A stretch of DNA of 64,000 bases from Aquimarina mytili (lineage in GTDB: Bacteria > Bacteroidota > Bacteroidia > Flavobacteriales > Flavobacteriaceae): NCBI RefSeq assembly GCF_016735115.1, contig NZ_JAERQJ010000014.1, forward strand, positions 1-64,000. Direction: 5' to 3'. The notes under the pieces are model-generated. The model saw nothing but the letters and a program-made list of their open reading frames with translations, made no database searches and was not told the DNA's origin. The translations under genes and the position numbers were made by a program. Shown here in pieces: positions 26,472 through 37,078 of the stretch (the stretch's first letter is position 1; each line of letters opens with the position of its first letter).

Positions 26472-27446
26472 ATGAAATCACAAAATATACAAACAATTTC
26501 CGATAAAAAGATGTTGCTTCAAGTAACAGAAAAACAGGTTAATACTCTAGATTGGTTACAGCAGTACAAGGATGATATAGAAAATTTCATTTCTACAAAT
26601 GGGGCATTATTAATTCGAGGTTTAGCAATCTCTAATGATAAAGAATTTGGGGAAGCTTTGAAATTATTATTTGGTGAAGATTTGGCCAATTATACGTATA
26701 GATCAACTCCTCGTACAGAAGTAAATCAGAGCAATGTATATACAGCAACAGAATATCATGCATCCGAAGTAATTCCACAACATAATGAAAATGCATATTC
26801 GAATGCTTGGCCAATGAGAATAGGGTTTACATGTTTAATTCCTGCGGATAAAATGGGAAATACTCCAATTTCAGACAGTAGAGAAGCATACCAAAAAATT
26901 CCTATCGAAATAAGAGAAGAATTCGAAAGAAAAAATATCATGTATGTTAGAAACTATTCTGATATAGATTTACCCTGGGAAGAAGTATTTCAGACCAATA
27001 ACAAGGCTGAGGTAGAACAGTATTGTAATGAAAACAACCTCACATTTGAATGGACAGATAATGGGCTTAGAACAAGCCAGGTAAATCAAGCCACCATTAT
27101 GCACCCAACAACAAAAGAAATGTTGTGGTTTAACCAAGCACACTTATTTCATTCTAGTAGCTTAGGGTCAGAAATCAAAGAAGGATTAATAGAACTATTA
27201 GGTGAGGAAAATTTACCTAGAAATTCATTTTTTGGCGATGGAACACCTATTGATGAAGAAGCACTTTCTATCATAAGACAGGTATTTGAAGATACAAAGT
27301 TTTCTTTTCAGTGGAATAAAGGAGATTTACTTCTTTTAGATAATATGCTATATACGCATGGAAGAGAACCTTATGAGGGAAACAGAAAAGTCCTTGTAGG
27401 TATGGCCAAAAAATACAGTGCTCAGTTGGATCATAGTATCGTATAA
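26472..27446 (+). CDS. TauD/SyrP-like Fe(II)/2-oxoglutarate oxygenase
   Basis: This 324-aa enzyme of the TauD/TfdA family has the iron ligands in HNE (His104, Glu106 in QHNENAYS) and His296 in the distal THGREPYEGNR; Arg305 is the 2-oxoglutarate anchor. Relatives inside NRPS clusters (SyrP, AsnO-like) beta-hydroxylate Asp or Asn, either free or on a carrier. With four Asn-type adenylation domains in this operon, 3-hydroxyasparagine formation is the simplest proposal. The alternative is hydroxylation of another residue or the acyl chain. It starts 37 bp after the first elongating NRPS gene in the same operon. Confidence 0.85.
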   Translation: MKSQNIQTISDKKMLLQVTEKQVNTLDWLQQYKDDIENFISTNGALLIRGLAISNDKEFGEALKLLFGEDLANYTYRSTPRTEVNQSNVYTATEYHASEVIPQHNENAYSNAWPMRIGFTCLIPADKMGNTPISDSREAYQKIPIEIREEFERKNIMYVRNYSDIDLPWEEVFQTNNKAEVEQYCNENNLTFEWTDNGLRTSQVNQATIMHPTTKEMLWFNQAHLFHSSSLGSEIKEGLIELLGEENLPRNSFFGDGTPIDEEALSIIRQVFEDTKFSFQWNKGDLLLLDNMLYTHGREPYEGNRKVLVGMAKKYSAQLDHSIV

Positions 27447-27749
27447 GCAAATCTATAATGCTTTAGTCTTGATTTAGGATATTGTTGAGAGGATATATAT
27501 AGTAACATTAGACTACGATTACTACCGAAATAATTCATCATTGTTTATAGCATATTTGATGTGACTGTTTGCTTTTCAATACTTGAAAAAAGTAAATAAT
27601 ACAATGATTTCACATAAAGTGTGCTTGTAGAATTATTCTGATAAAAACAGTTCGATATAGTGAAAAATTAAAAAGTATCAAGCTATGATAGTTACCTCGT
27701 TATACTCCATTTTCTCTTTGAACAAGTTACAAACCGATAAAATTTTTAC
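27447..27749. other. 303-bp gap inside the NRPS operon
   Basis: No gene is visible. The gap contains a short hairpin TTTTCAA/TTGAAAA (27573-27589, 3-nt loop) and an imperfect -7-like CATATTTG (27551-27558) without a matching upstream TTTG. An internal weak promoter for the amidohydrolase gene is possible but not convincing. Confidence 0.4.
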
Positions 27750-29264
27750 ATGATACATAATCCATTTAAACCTTTTAAAGTATTAAGAAAAACGACAACC
27801 TGTTGTATACTTTTTTATTGGATCGCTCAATCGGTATTTGCTCAGCCAAATAATCAATATGATATTGTTTTACAAGGAGGAAGAGTAATAGATCCCGAAA
27901 CTAAACTTGATGCTATTCGAAATATTGGTATTCGTGATGGGCAAATACTTGAAATTTCTACTAACACATTATCCGGAACCGAAATTATCAATGTTTCTGG
28001 CCTTATTGTGGCACCAGGTTTTATTGATTTACATGTTCATGGCATTACTAATATTGAGCAAGAGTACCAAATCAAAGACGGCGTTACCACCGCATTAGAG
28101 TTAGAGTGGGGATTACCATTTTTAAAAGAATGGTATGCGTTGAGAAAATCGAAGGCCCTCATCAATTTTGGAGCTAGTGTTAATTGGCCAATAACCAGAG
28201 TACAATCATTAGCTTCTTATCAAGAACAACTTAGCTCTTTGAAAGAAATAATGTCCACCAAGGGGTTACCAGTGACGCAAACGATGCCTGTTTTTGGTAA
28301 GAGTTTTTATCAAGAATTACCTCAAGATAAAATACCAGAAATGTTGGATTATGTACAAGAATCATTAAAAAGTGGAGGATTGGGTATTAGCATGCCTATA
28401 GGATATCTACCAGGAGCAAGTACAGAAGAGGTTTTTAGAGTATATCAATTAGCCGGGACATTAAAAGCGCCAGTATATGCACATGTTCGAGAAGGGGGAG
28501 TTATTGCCATACAGCAAGTTATTTCTGATGCTGTATTAACGCGTGCACCACTTCATATTTGTCATATCAATAGTATGGCATTGAATAAAATAATGCTAGC
28601 CATAGAGATGGTAAATACGGCTCAAAAATCTGGGTTTGATATTACAACGGAGTTATATCCATACACCGCAGGTTCTACCGATTTAAAGTCAGCAATTTTT
28701 GATACGGGTTGGCAAAAAAAATTAGGGATGAGTTTTAAAGACTTACAATGGGTTGCCACAGGAGAACGATTAACTGAAGAAACCTTTGCTACATATAGAA
28801 AAGATGGCGGTACAGTCGTAATGCACAACATGAAACCAGAGTGGATTGCATCCGGAATTGCTTCAAAAGGTATGATTATAGCTTCTGATGGGATGCCATA
28901 TGCAAAGCTGGCTCACCCAAGATCGTCTGGTACGTTTTCAAGAGTATTAGGAAAATATGTTAGAGAAGATAAAGTAATAGATCTTACTGAAGCGATAGAA
29001 AAGATAACGTTTCTCCCTGCTAAGAGGTTGGAAGTAATTGCCCCGATGATGAAACGTAAAGGCAGAATTCAAGTCAATGCCGATGCAGATATAACAGTAT
29101 TTAGTTTTGATAAAATAATAGATAAATCTACGTTCGAAAAAGGAATTCAACCTTCTGAAGGGATAGAATATGTTTTAGTTAACGGTATTCCTGTCCTTAG
29201 AAAAGGAAAAATTGTAAAAGATACATTTCCCGGTCAACCTGTTTATGGAAAATACAAAGAGTAA
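27750..29264 (+). CDS. Secreted amidohydrolase of the N-acyl-D-amino-acid deacylase type
   Basis: This is a 504-aa protein with a signal peptide (hydrophobic about 18-31, ending VFAQ) and an amidohydrolase-superfamily metal site. HxH is at 95/97 (GFIDLHVHG), His245 in YAHVREGG, His272 in HICHINS and Asp380 in ASDGMPY. The layout is that of D-aminoacylases, which cut the amide between an acyl group and a D-amino acid. The Cys that binds zinc in the classic D-aminoacylase, in the strand after GVTT, is replaced here by Glu (E117/E119), as in D-glutamate deacylase-like members. It sits between NRPS genes that build acyl-D-Asn, so it may trim, activate or detoxify the product in the periplasm. That role is inference; a housekeeping role is less likely given the position. 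Confidence 0.82.
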   Translation: MIHNPFKPFKVLRKTTTCCILFYWIAQSVFAQPNNQYDIVLQGGRVIDPETKLDAIRNIGIRDGQILEISTNTLSGTEIINVSGLIVAPGFIDLHVHGITNIEQEYQIKDGVTTALELEWGLPFLKEWYALRKSKALINFGASVNWPITRVQSLASYQEQLSSLKEIMSTKGLPVTQTMPVFGKSFYQELPQDKIPEMLDYVQESLKSGGLGISMPIGYLPGASTEEVFRVYQLAGTLKAPVYAHVREGGVIAIQQVISDAVLTRAPLHICHINSMALNKIMLAIEMVNTAQKSGFDITTELYPYTAGSTDLKSAIFDTGWQKKLGMSFKDLQWVATGERLTEETFATYRKDGGTVVMHNMKPEWIASGIASKGMIIASDGMPYAKLAHPRSSGTFSRVLGKYVREDKVIDLTEAIEKITFLPAKRLEVIAPMMKRKGRIQVNADADITVFSFDKIIDKSTFEKGIQPSEGIEYVLVNGIPVLRKGKIVKDTFPGQPVYGKYKE

Positions 29265-29328
29265 TTCCTTGTATATCATTCGATAGACTTCAATTCAAAT
29301 TGATTCTCCAAATTATAAAAAGAAACAA

Positions 29329-32300
29329 GTGGTTAATAAGATAGAAAAACAAAACGTCCAAGACATTTTTGAACTTAGTATGGTTCAAAAAGGAATGCTA
29401 TTTCATCATTTGAAAAATGAAAATGGAAACACATACAATGCGCAATTAGTGTTTACTATTAATGGCGATTTAAATGTAAATACATTACAATCGGCATTAA
29501 ATAGTGTGCAAGACAATCATGATGTGCTGCGTTCTGTTTTTAGATGGGAAGAAGTAAGCAAGCCTTTACAAATTATCTTAAAGAAGGCTTCTATTAAGAT
29601 CCAATATTATGATGTTTCTGATAAGAATGCAAAAGATCGGCTTGACTATATTGAAGAGTATGCTTTAACAGATCAAAAAAGGCGTTTTGACCTTTCACAA
29701 GTTCCTATGCGAGTAACTGTAATCAAAGCATCAGAAACCTCTTTTGTATTATGCTTTACGAATCATCATATTTTATATGATGGATGGAGTACAGGTATTT
29801 TGCTAAAGGAATTATTTGTTAATTATAATGACCTGGCAAAAGGAAATACAGTAAAAACAAATCAAAAAGTATCATATAAGAGATATTTTTTGTCTAAACA
29901 AAAAGAGAACAATCCAGAGCAAGAATATGACTATTGGAAAAAGTATTTAGAAGAATATCAAATTACTTCATGTTTTTCTGAAAAAACCAACAACGACTAT
30001 GTAGAAGGATCTGTTGAGAAGAAGAAAATAAAGCTCAACATAGAGTCAATTAAAGAACTGTCTAAGGGAGAGAGAATAACACCAACGGCGATAATTTATA
30101 CTGCAATTGGTTTATTACTTCAAAAGCTTACCGGAACTTCTGATATTGTTCTTGGGACAACAGTATCAGGAAGAGATGGAAGTATTGAAGGTGTAGAGCA
30201 TGTTGTAGGTAATTTTATAAATACAATCCCACTTAGAATTACGAATAAAAACAATACGTCATTTCTTGATATCGCAAAAGAAGTGTATAAAGAAGGTCTT
30301 GTAAGAAACCAAAACGCAAATACGTCATATTACGAAATAAAAAAACTCTTAGAACTTCAAGGATCTGAAGAGCTATTTGATGTTGTTGTCGTTGTCGAGA
30401 ATTATCCTTTAGATGAGAAGGCCATTAATGGAAATCCCGGTTTTGAAGTTAAGTTAAAATCGGTATATGAAAATACAGGTATTCCTTTAGTAGTTACAGT
30501 GTTTTTAAAGGAAGAGTTAGAGATAGAATTGATTTACCAACCTTCAATAATCACCACTGATGAAATAGATTTGTTTTCAGTTTCTTTAGAAAGAATACTT
30601 AACCAAATTGAAGAAAACCCTGTTACACCAACACATTCTTTTGAACTTTTACATGAAGAAGAAAAAGTTTGGCAAATAAAAGAGTTTAATGAAACTGTAA
30701 AAGAATTATCAAAAAGAGAAACTATAGTTTCTCTTTTTGATAAGCAAAGAAATAATACTCCTGATAAAGTAGCTGTTATCTGTGGTTCAGAACAATTGAC
30801 ATATCAAGAATTAGGAGATTTATCTGATAAAATTGCAACCTATCTCAAACAAGAAAAAGAGATTAAAAAGGGCGATTTGGTAGGTTTAATGTTAGGAAGA
30901 GATTTTAATTTGGTTCCTATCATCTTAGGTGTTTTAAAGGCCGGAGCTGCTTATGTGCCTATTGATCCAACATATCCGATTGTAAGAATTAATAATATCC
31001 TGAAACAATCAAAGTTAGCACTTTTAGTAACAGAAGATAAGGATATAGATTCATCATTAAACACAACTTCTTCAATTATTGATGTTGAAGACCTTATGAT
31101 GCGTCTTGATGGTGTAGATATTATATCGGATACAAATGTTTTAGAAGATGATTTAGCATACATAATTTTTACATCTGGATCTACAGGGACTCCAAAAGGG
31201 GTAATGATAGAGCATGGTACTTTGCTAAATTACATTTTTTGGGCTTCAGATTCTTATGTGAAAGAAGAAGAACTCACGTTTCCATTGTATTCTTCTATTT
31301 CTTTTGATTTAACGGTTACATCGATTTTTACACCGTTAATAACCGGAAATACAATTATAGTTTACAAAGATGAAGCACATCAATTGCCAATTGATGCAGT
31401 ACTAAATGATACGAGAATCAATATCGTTAAGTTAACACCTTCCCATTTAAAAATAATTAGAGATAATGATTTGTTCGATTCTGCAACAACAAATATTCGA
31501 AAATTAATTGTTGGGGGTGAAGAATTAGAATATCATTTGGCTAAAGAGATTGTTGAAAAATTTAATGGAGATGTAACAATTTATAATGAGTACGGGCCTA
31601 CAGAAGCGACGGTTGGTTGTATGATTTACGAATTTGATACTTCTTTAAATACGGGTTCTGTACCACTAGGAAACCCTATTTATAATACCCAAATTTATAT
31701 TCTAGACCCTTATATGAATCCTGTTCCTGCGGGCGTAAAAGGAGAATTATATATAGCTGGAGGAGGGTTGGCAAGAGGTTATTTAGGTAGAGAGGACTTG
31801 ACCATAGAACGATTTGTCAAAAACCCTTTTATACCTGGTAAGAAAATGTATAAAACAGGGGATTATGCTATACGAGAAAAAAACAATCATATTCTTTTTT
31901 ATGGAAGAATAGATGAACAAGTAAAAATATCGGGACATAGAATCGAATTAAAAGAGATTGAGGCTACTCTTTCTACATATCCAGAAATTAAAGAATCGGT
32001 CGTAGCCGTTAAGGAGAAAGATAATAACAAGATACTTGTAGCTTATTATTTGTCAGATAGTGAAGTAGCTATCGAGAAATTAAAAGCACATGTTGGAGAG
32101 AAACTCCCTTCTTATATGCTTCCAATGGATTATATAAGATTAGAATCATTTCCGCTAACCTCAAACGGGAAACTAGATTTTAAAAAATTACCTGAACCAA
32201 ATTCTTTATCAGCAAATGATTATCACGCACCAACGACTATAGTTGAAAAATTACTAGTTAAGCATTGGTCTGATGTGTTAAATGTTCCTGTAATTAGTAT

Positions 32301-35300
32301 TACAGATAACTATTTTTTAATAGGTGGAGATTCAATCAAATCAATACAGATAAGTTCAAAAATGAGAGCTGATGGTTTTGAAGTCTCAGTTCAGGATATT
32401 TTTAGAAATCCAACGATCAAAACACTAGCAGCCGTTACCAAACCTTTATCAACACCGATTGATCAGTCAACGGTTACTGGAGAAGTGGTATTGAGTCCAA
32501 TCCAAAAATGGTTTTTTGATAACTCTAAAACAGATCAACATCATTTTAATCAATCGTCTCTATTAGCTTTTGATTCAAAAGTAACACCACAAATAGTTCA
32601 GCAAATATTTTCTGAAATTCTTAGGCATCATGATGCCCTTCGTATGGTTTTCAAGAAAGAAGGTGTAAATATCGATCAACAAAATCAAGAGGATAATATA
32701 AAGATTGATATAGAAGAGTATGACTTAACTTCAATAAAAAATCCACAGGAAGAATTCCTGTATCATGCAAATAATTTACAATCTCAGATAGATTTAGCTG
32801 ATGGTCCTTTACTCAAATTAGGTTTATTTCAGACTGAAACAGGAAGCCGTTTACTTATTGTGATTCATCATTTGGTTATCGATGGAATTTCATGGCGTAT
32901 TCTATTAGAAGATATAGATACGTTATATCGCCAAATTTTGGCTGGTGATTCTATTAAACTTCCTTTAAAAACAGATTCTTTTAAAACTTGGTCCAAAACA
33001 ATTAAAGAATACACAAATAGTGAACAATATCAAAAAGGGAAATTATATTGGGAGACTCAATTAAGAAAAGAAAGCTCAACGATTAAAAGAGATTTTCCTG
33101 ATGGTCTAAATATTCATGAGTATCATAATAGCGAAATATTAGAACTCAATCAATTCGATACAAAACAATTACTAACAGATGCGCATGCTGCTTACGGAAC
33201 TCAAATAAATGAACTTTTAATGTCGGCATTTTTGTTAGCCGTAAACAAAAAGTTTGGGCTTGATAACCTATGCATTGATTTAGAAGGACATGGAAGAGAA
33301 GAAATTGCAGCGGGAATTAATATAGGTCGAACCATAGGATGGTTTACTAGTATTTATCCTGTTTTGTTAGAGAGAAATGGTGAGGATGTTTCAAATGTGG
33401 TAAGAAATATAAAAGAAACCTTAAGAGCCGTTCCTAACAAAGGGATAGATTATTTGATCGCACAATATACTGATGTAGCTCCTTTAGAGCAGAAAAGTAA
33501 TGCAGGTATCAGTTTCAATTATTTGGGGCAGTTTGAATCAGCATATGAGAATCTTCAAATACTGAAAGAGAACAAAGGGAATGAGATTTCTCTTCATATG
33601 GAACAACATTATGATTGGAATGTAATTGGTTGGGTTTCTGAAGAAAAACTAAAATTAGAACTAGTATATAGTACACAACAGTACAAAAAAGAAACTATAG
33701 CATCTTTTATAGAAGTATTCAAAGAAAGTCTAAAAGATATCATTAATCACTGCTGCCAACGTAATGAGGTAACATTAACTCCTTCAGATTTAACACACAA
33801 TAAATTATCTATTGAGGATTTAGATCAAATTCAATCTAATTTAGAGATAGATGATGTATATACTTTATCTCCAACTCAAGAAGGTATGTTGTTTCACTCT
33901 GTATTGGAGCCTGAATCTAAAGTGTATTTTGATCAAAAGATACTAAGCCTTAAAGGAAATCTAAATACCATAGCTGTTGAAAAAAGCATGGAAGCTTTGG
34001 TGAAGCACCATGAGGTATTTAGAACAGTATTTTTGCATAAAAACTTAGAGACTCCGATACAAGTTGTTTTAAAAGAAAGAAAATTAGACTTCATTTATAA
34101 AGATATCCAAGAGGAATGTGAGCGTTTATCCATTGATGATGCTGTTAATTTATATATAACAGAAGACAAATCAAAAGGGTTTAATTTATCTGAGGATATA
34201 TTAATGCGTGTAACTCTTCTTAAAGTTCAGGAAGAAGAATATCGAATGATTTGGTCTCATCATCATATTGTTATGGATGGTTGGTGTACTTCTATTTTAT
34301 GGAATGATTTTAAAAATTTGTATTCTGGATTTACCAAAAATGACCCAATACAACTCGAATCTTCTCCAAAATATTCTCAATATATACAATGGCTTGAACA
34401 ACTGGATAAAGATGCATCTAAAGAGTATTGGTCAACATATCTTGAAAATTATGAACATTTAGCTTCATTACCTAAGAGAGATGTAGATTTTAATGCACTA
34501 AAATCTTATGATTTAAGAAGTAACAAACATCTTGTAAGCAAAGAGAAAACTAATGTTTTACAAAAAATATCAAAAAATAATGCTGTTACTTTAAGCACTA
34601 TTTTCCAAACTATTTGGGGAGTGGTTTTGGCAAAATATAATAATGTAGATGATGTTGTATTCGGAAATGTAGTTTCGGGAAGAACATCAGAAATTGCCGG
34701 AATTGAAAATATAGTAGGACTTTTTATAAATACGCTTCCCGTACGAGTACGATATGATGAAGAAGATACCTTAGAAACGTTATTAAAAAAGACCCAGGCT
34801 TCAGCATTTGAAAGTGAGCCGCATCATTACCATTCGTTATTAGATATTCAGGAGAATAGCGAACTCGGAAACGGATTGTTTGATCATATTTTGGTATTTG
34901 AAAATTATCCTATTTCTGAAAACATTAAAGGAGTAGAAGATAAGAAAAATGGTTTTTCAGTTACCGATGTAGATATTTTTGAACAAACCAATTATGATTT
35001 TAATGTAATTATTATACCAGGAGAAGAAATTCAGATTCAAATAGATTATAATCAAAATGTATATAGCCAAGCTACTATACATCAAATACTCTCTCATTTT
35101 GATAATGTTCTCGAACAATTGGTATTGGATAAAGATTCTCGTATTTCAAAATTGAAGTTGGTTTCAGAAGAAGAAAAAAATGTTCTTCAACAAAAACTCA
35201 ACAATACACAAATTAACTACCCTAAAGATCTCAATATAGTTGATCTGTTTTTAAAACAAGTAGATAAGAATCCAAAAAATATTGCGATTAAGTTTGGAGA

Positions 35301-37071
35301 TTCAGCAATTAGCTACCAAGAGTTGCATGAAAAAAGTAGTAAGGTTGCATGTGTACTAAGAGAATTTGGTGTAAAAAATGATAGTATCATAGGATTGTTA
35401 ATGGATAGGTCCATTGATACCATAATCGGGATGCTTGGAATTCTTAAAGCAGGAGGAGCCTATCTTCCGATAGACATAAACTATCCCGATGATAGAAAAG
35501 AATACATCATACAAGATAGTAGAACATCATTAATTCTGACAACAATCAATTTTGAGGATATTCATAAACTGAAGGGAGATTTTCAGATACAGTATATAGA
35601 ACACGCTTTTGAAAAATCTATCGGAGACAAAGACTTGGCAGTTAATAATGTGAGCAACCCTTCAGATTTGTGTTATGTGATTTATACCTCTGGAACTACT
35701 GGTAACCCTAAAGGAGTGATGATAGAACATCGCAATGTAGTTCGGTTATTCTTTAATGAAAACCCATTGTTTGATTTTGGTTCTAATGATACCTGGACAA
35801 TGTTTCATAGCCATTGTTTTGATTTTAGTGTCTGGGAAATATATGGAGCCCTATTATTTGGAGGGAAATTAATTATTATTCCTCAATTAATAGCCAAAGA
35901 CACAAAACAATATCTAGACATTGTTAAGCAGGAAGGGGTGACAGTTTTGAACCAAACACCTAGTGCTTTTTATAATTTAATTCAAGCAGAATTATCTTGC
36001 AAAGAGACATCTCTTGGATTGCGTTATGTGATTTTTGGTGGAGAGGCATTAAATCCCCGAAAACTAAAATCATGGAAAGAAAAATATCCAAATACTAAAC
36101 TTATAAACATGTTTGGTATCACAGAAACTACCGTACATGTTACATACAAGGAAATTACAGAACATGAAATTCAAAACAATATTAGCAACATAGGAAAACC
36201 TATTTCTACACTGTCAACAATCATATTGGATAAGTATCAAAATCTGACCCCAAAGGGAGTTATAGGAGAGCTTTATGTAGGAGGAAGTGGGATCGCCAGA
36301 GGGTATTTAAATAAGCCTGAATTAACAGCAGAGAAATTTATACCCAATCCATATAATCCAGAAGAAAAATTATATAGATCTGGAGATTTGGCAAGAATAT
36401 TAGATTCTTGGGAATTAGAATACAAAGGAAGAATAGATCATCAAATCCAACTTAGAGGATACAGAATAGAATTAGGAGAAATAGAAAATAAGATATTAAC
36501 GCATCCAAAAATAGAGGAAGCCGTTGTTACATTTAAGGAGCGAGCAGGCGATAAGTATGTTTTGGCATATTATAAGTCGGCAGATGAACTTGATAGAAAT
36601 GAATTAAGACGCTTTTTACTTGATAAGCTTCCCGATTATATGATACCGTCTTATTTCATAGCACTTACAGAAATTCCATTAACCTCAAATGGAAAATTAA
36701 ATACCAAAGCATTACCAGAACCTGAACTAGAGGTTATTGAGGCTTCTTCAAAGCCTAAAAATGAAATTCAGAAAGAATTAGTAGAAATCTGGTCAGGCAT
36801 ATTAGAAATAGAGGGTGAAAAAATAGGGATACATAGCAACTTTTTTGATATCGGAGGTAATTCGCTAAAACTGATGAAAATGGTAGATAAAATAAACGCA
36901 ACGTTTAATGCCGAGATCACAGTAGCTCAAGTTTTTGCTTACCCAGAAATATCAATGCTTGCTCAATTCTTGAGCAATGAAACCAACAATAAAACCGAAT
37001 CTGAAGAAGAAACAGATATTGGGAATTTTGAACTCATGAACGATACCATCAATTTATTAAATCAGTTTTAA
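29329..37071 (+). CDS. NRPS: C-A(Asn)-T-E-C-A(Thr)-T
   Basis: This is a 2580-aa two-module protein starting at GTG. C1 carries HHILYDG (146-152), and its LSMVQKGMLFH opening is typical of domains that accept a D-residue. A1 has D660 and the pocket D-L-T-K-I-G-E-V-G-K (Asn). Carrier Ser1002 and an epimerization domain with HHLVIDG (1180-1186) follow. C2 has HHIVMDG (1645-1651) and an LSPTQEGMLFH start, again D-accepting. A2 has D2165 and the pocket D-F-W-N-I-G-M-V-H-K, the classic threonine code. Carrier Ser2512 ends the chain. It would add D-Asn and then Thr. The C1 start suits docking with the preceding epimerization-ended protein. The next gene begins 7 bp later. Confidence 0.92.
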   Translation: MVNKIEKQNVQDIFELSMVQKGMLFHHLKNENGNTYNAQLVFTINGDLNVNTLQSALNSVQDNHDVLRSVFRWEEVSKPLQIILKKASIKIQYYDVSDKNAKDRLDYIEEYALTDQKRRFDLSQVPMRVTVIKASETSFVLCFTNHHILYDGWSTGILLKELFVNYNDLAKGNTVKTNQKVSYKRYFLSKQKENNPEQEYDYWKKYLEEYQITSCFSEKTNNDYVEGSVEKKKIKLNIESIKELSKGERITPTAIIYTAIGLLLQKLTGTSDIVLGTTVSGRDGSIEGVEHVVGNFINTIPLRITNKNNTSFLDIAKEVYKEGLVRNQNANTSYYEIKKLLELQGSEELFDVVVVVENYPLDEKAINGNPGFEVKLKSVYENTGIPLVVTVFLKEELEIELIYQPSIITTDEIDLFSVSLERILNQIEENPVTPTHSFELLHEEEKVWQIKEFNETVKELSKRETIVSLFDKQRNNTPDKVAVICGSEQLTYQELGDLSDKIATYLKQEKEIKKGDLVGLMLGRDFNLVPIILGVLKAGAAYVPIDPTYPIVRINNILKQSKLALLVTEDKDIDSSLNTTSSIIDVEDLMMRLDGVDIISDTNVLEDDLAYIIFTSGSTGTPKGVMIEHGTLLNYIFWASDSYVKEEELTFPLYSSISFDLTVTSIFTPLITGNTIIVYKDEAHQLPIDAVLNDTRINIVKLTPSHLKIIRDNDLFDSATTNIRKLIVGGEELEYHLAKEIVEKFNGDVTIYNEYGPTEATVGCMIYEFDTSLNTGSVPLGNPIYNTQIYILDPYMNPVPAGVKGELYIAGGGLARGYLGREDLTIERFVKNPFIPGKKMYKTGDYAIREKNNHILFYGRIDEQVKISGHRIELKEIEATLSTYPEIKESVVAVKEKDNNKILVAYYLSDSEVAIEKLKAHVGEKLPSYMLPMDYIRLESFPLTSNGKLDFKKLPEPNSLSANDYHAPTTIVEKLLVKHWSDVLNVPVISITDNYFLIGGDSIKSIQISSKMRADGFEVSVQDIFRNPTIKTLAAVTKPLSTPIDQSTVTGEVVLSPIQKWFFDNSKTDQHHFNQSSLLAFDSKVTPQIVQQIFSEILRHHDALRMVFKKEGVNIDQQNQEDNIKIDIEEYDLTSIKNPQEEFLYHANNLQSQIDLADGPLLKLGLFQTETGSRLLIVIHHLVIDGISWRILLEDIDTLYRQILAGDSIKLPLKTDSFKTWSKTIKEYTNSEQYQKGKLYWETQLRKESSTIKRDFPDGLNIHEYHNSEILELNQFDTKQLLTDAHAAYGTQINELLMSAFLLAVNKKFGLDNLCIDLEGHGREEIAAGINIGRTIGWFTSIYPVLLERNGEDVSNVVRNIKETLRAVPNKGIDYLIAQYTDVAPLEQKSNAGISFNYLGQFESAYENLQILKENKGNEISLHMEQHYDWNVIGWVSEEKLKLELVYSTQQYKKETIASFIEVFKESLKDIINHCCQRNEVTLTPSDLTHNKLSIEDLDQIQSNLEIDDVYTLSPTQEGMLFHSVLEPESKVYFDQKILSLKGNLNTIAVEKSMEALVKHHEVFRTVFLHKNLETPIQVVLKERKLDFIYKDIQEECERLSIDDAVNLYITEDKSKGFNLSEDILMRVTLLKVQEEEYRMIWSHHHIVMDGWCTSILWNDFKNLYSGFTKNDPIQLESSPKYSQYIQWLEQLDKDASKEYWSTYLENYEHLASLPKRDVDFNALKSYDLRSNKHLVSKEKTNVLQKISKNNAVTLSTIFQTIWGVVLAKYNNVDDVVFGNVVSGRTSEIAGIENIVGLFINTLPVRVRYDEEDTLETLLKKTQASAFESEPHHYHSLLDIQENSELGNGLFDHILVFENYPISENIKGVEDKKNGFSVTDVDIFEQTNYDFNVIIIPGEEIQIQIDYNQNVYSQATIHQILSHFDNVLEQLVLDKDSRISKLKLVSEEEKNVLQQKLNNTQINYPKDLNIVDLFLKQVDKNPKNIAIKFGDSAISYQELHEKSSKVACVLREFGVKNDSIIGLLMDRSIDTIIGMLGILKAGGAYLPIDINYPDDRKEYIIQDSRTSLILTTINFEDIHKLKGDFQIQYIEHAFEKSIGDKDLAVNNVSNPSDLCYVIYTSGTTGNPKGVMIEHRNVVRLFFNENPLFDFGSNDTWTMFHSHCFDFSVWEIYGALLFGGKLIIIPQLIAKDTKQYLDIVKQEGVTVLNQTPSAFYNLIQAELSCKETSLGLRYVIFGGEALNPRKLKSWKEKYPNTKLINMFGITETTVHVTYKEITEHEIQNNISNIGKPISTLSTIILDKYQNLTPKGVIGELYVGGSGIARGYLNKPELTAEKFIPNPYNPEEKLYRSGDLARILDSWELEYKGRIDHQIQLRGYRIELGEIENKILTHPKIEEAVVTFKERAGDKYVLAYYKSADELDRNELRRFLLDKLPDYMIPSYFIALTEIPLTSNGKLNTKALPEPELEVIEASSKPKNEIQKELVEIWSGILEIEGEKIGIHSNFFDIGGNSLKLMKMVDKINATFNAEITVAQVFAYPEISMLAQFLSNETNNKTESEEETDIGNFELMNDTINLLNQF

Positions 37072-37078
37072 AATAGTT

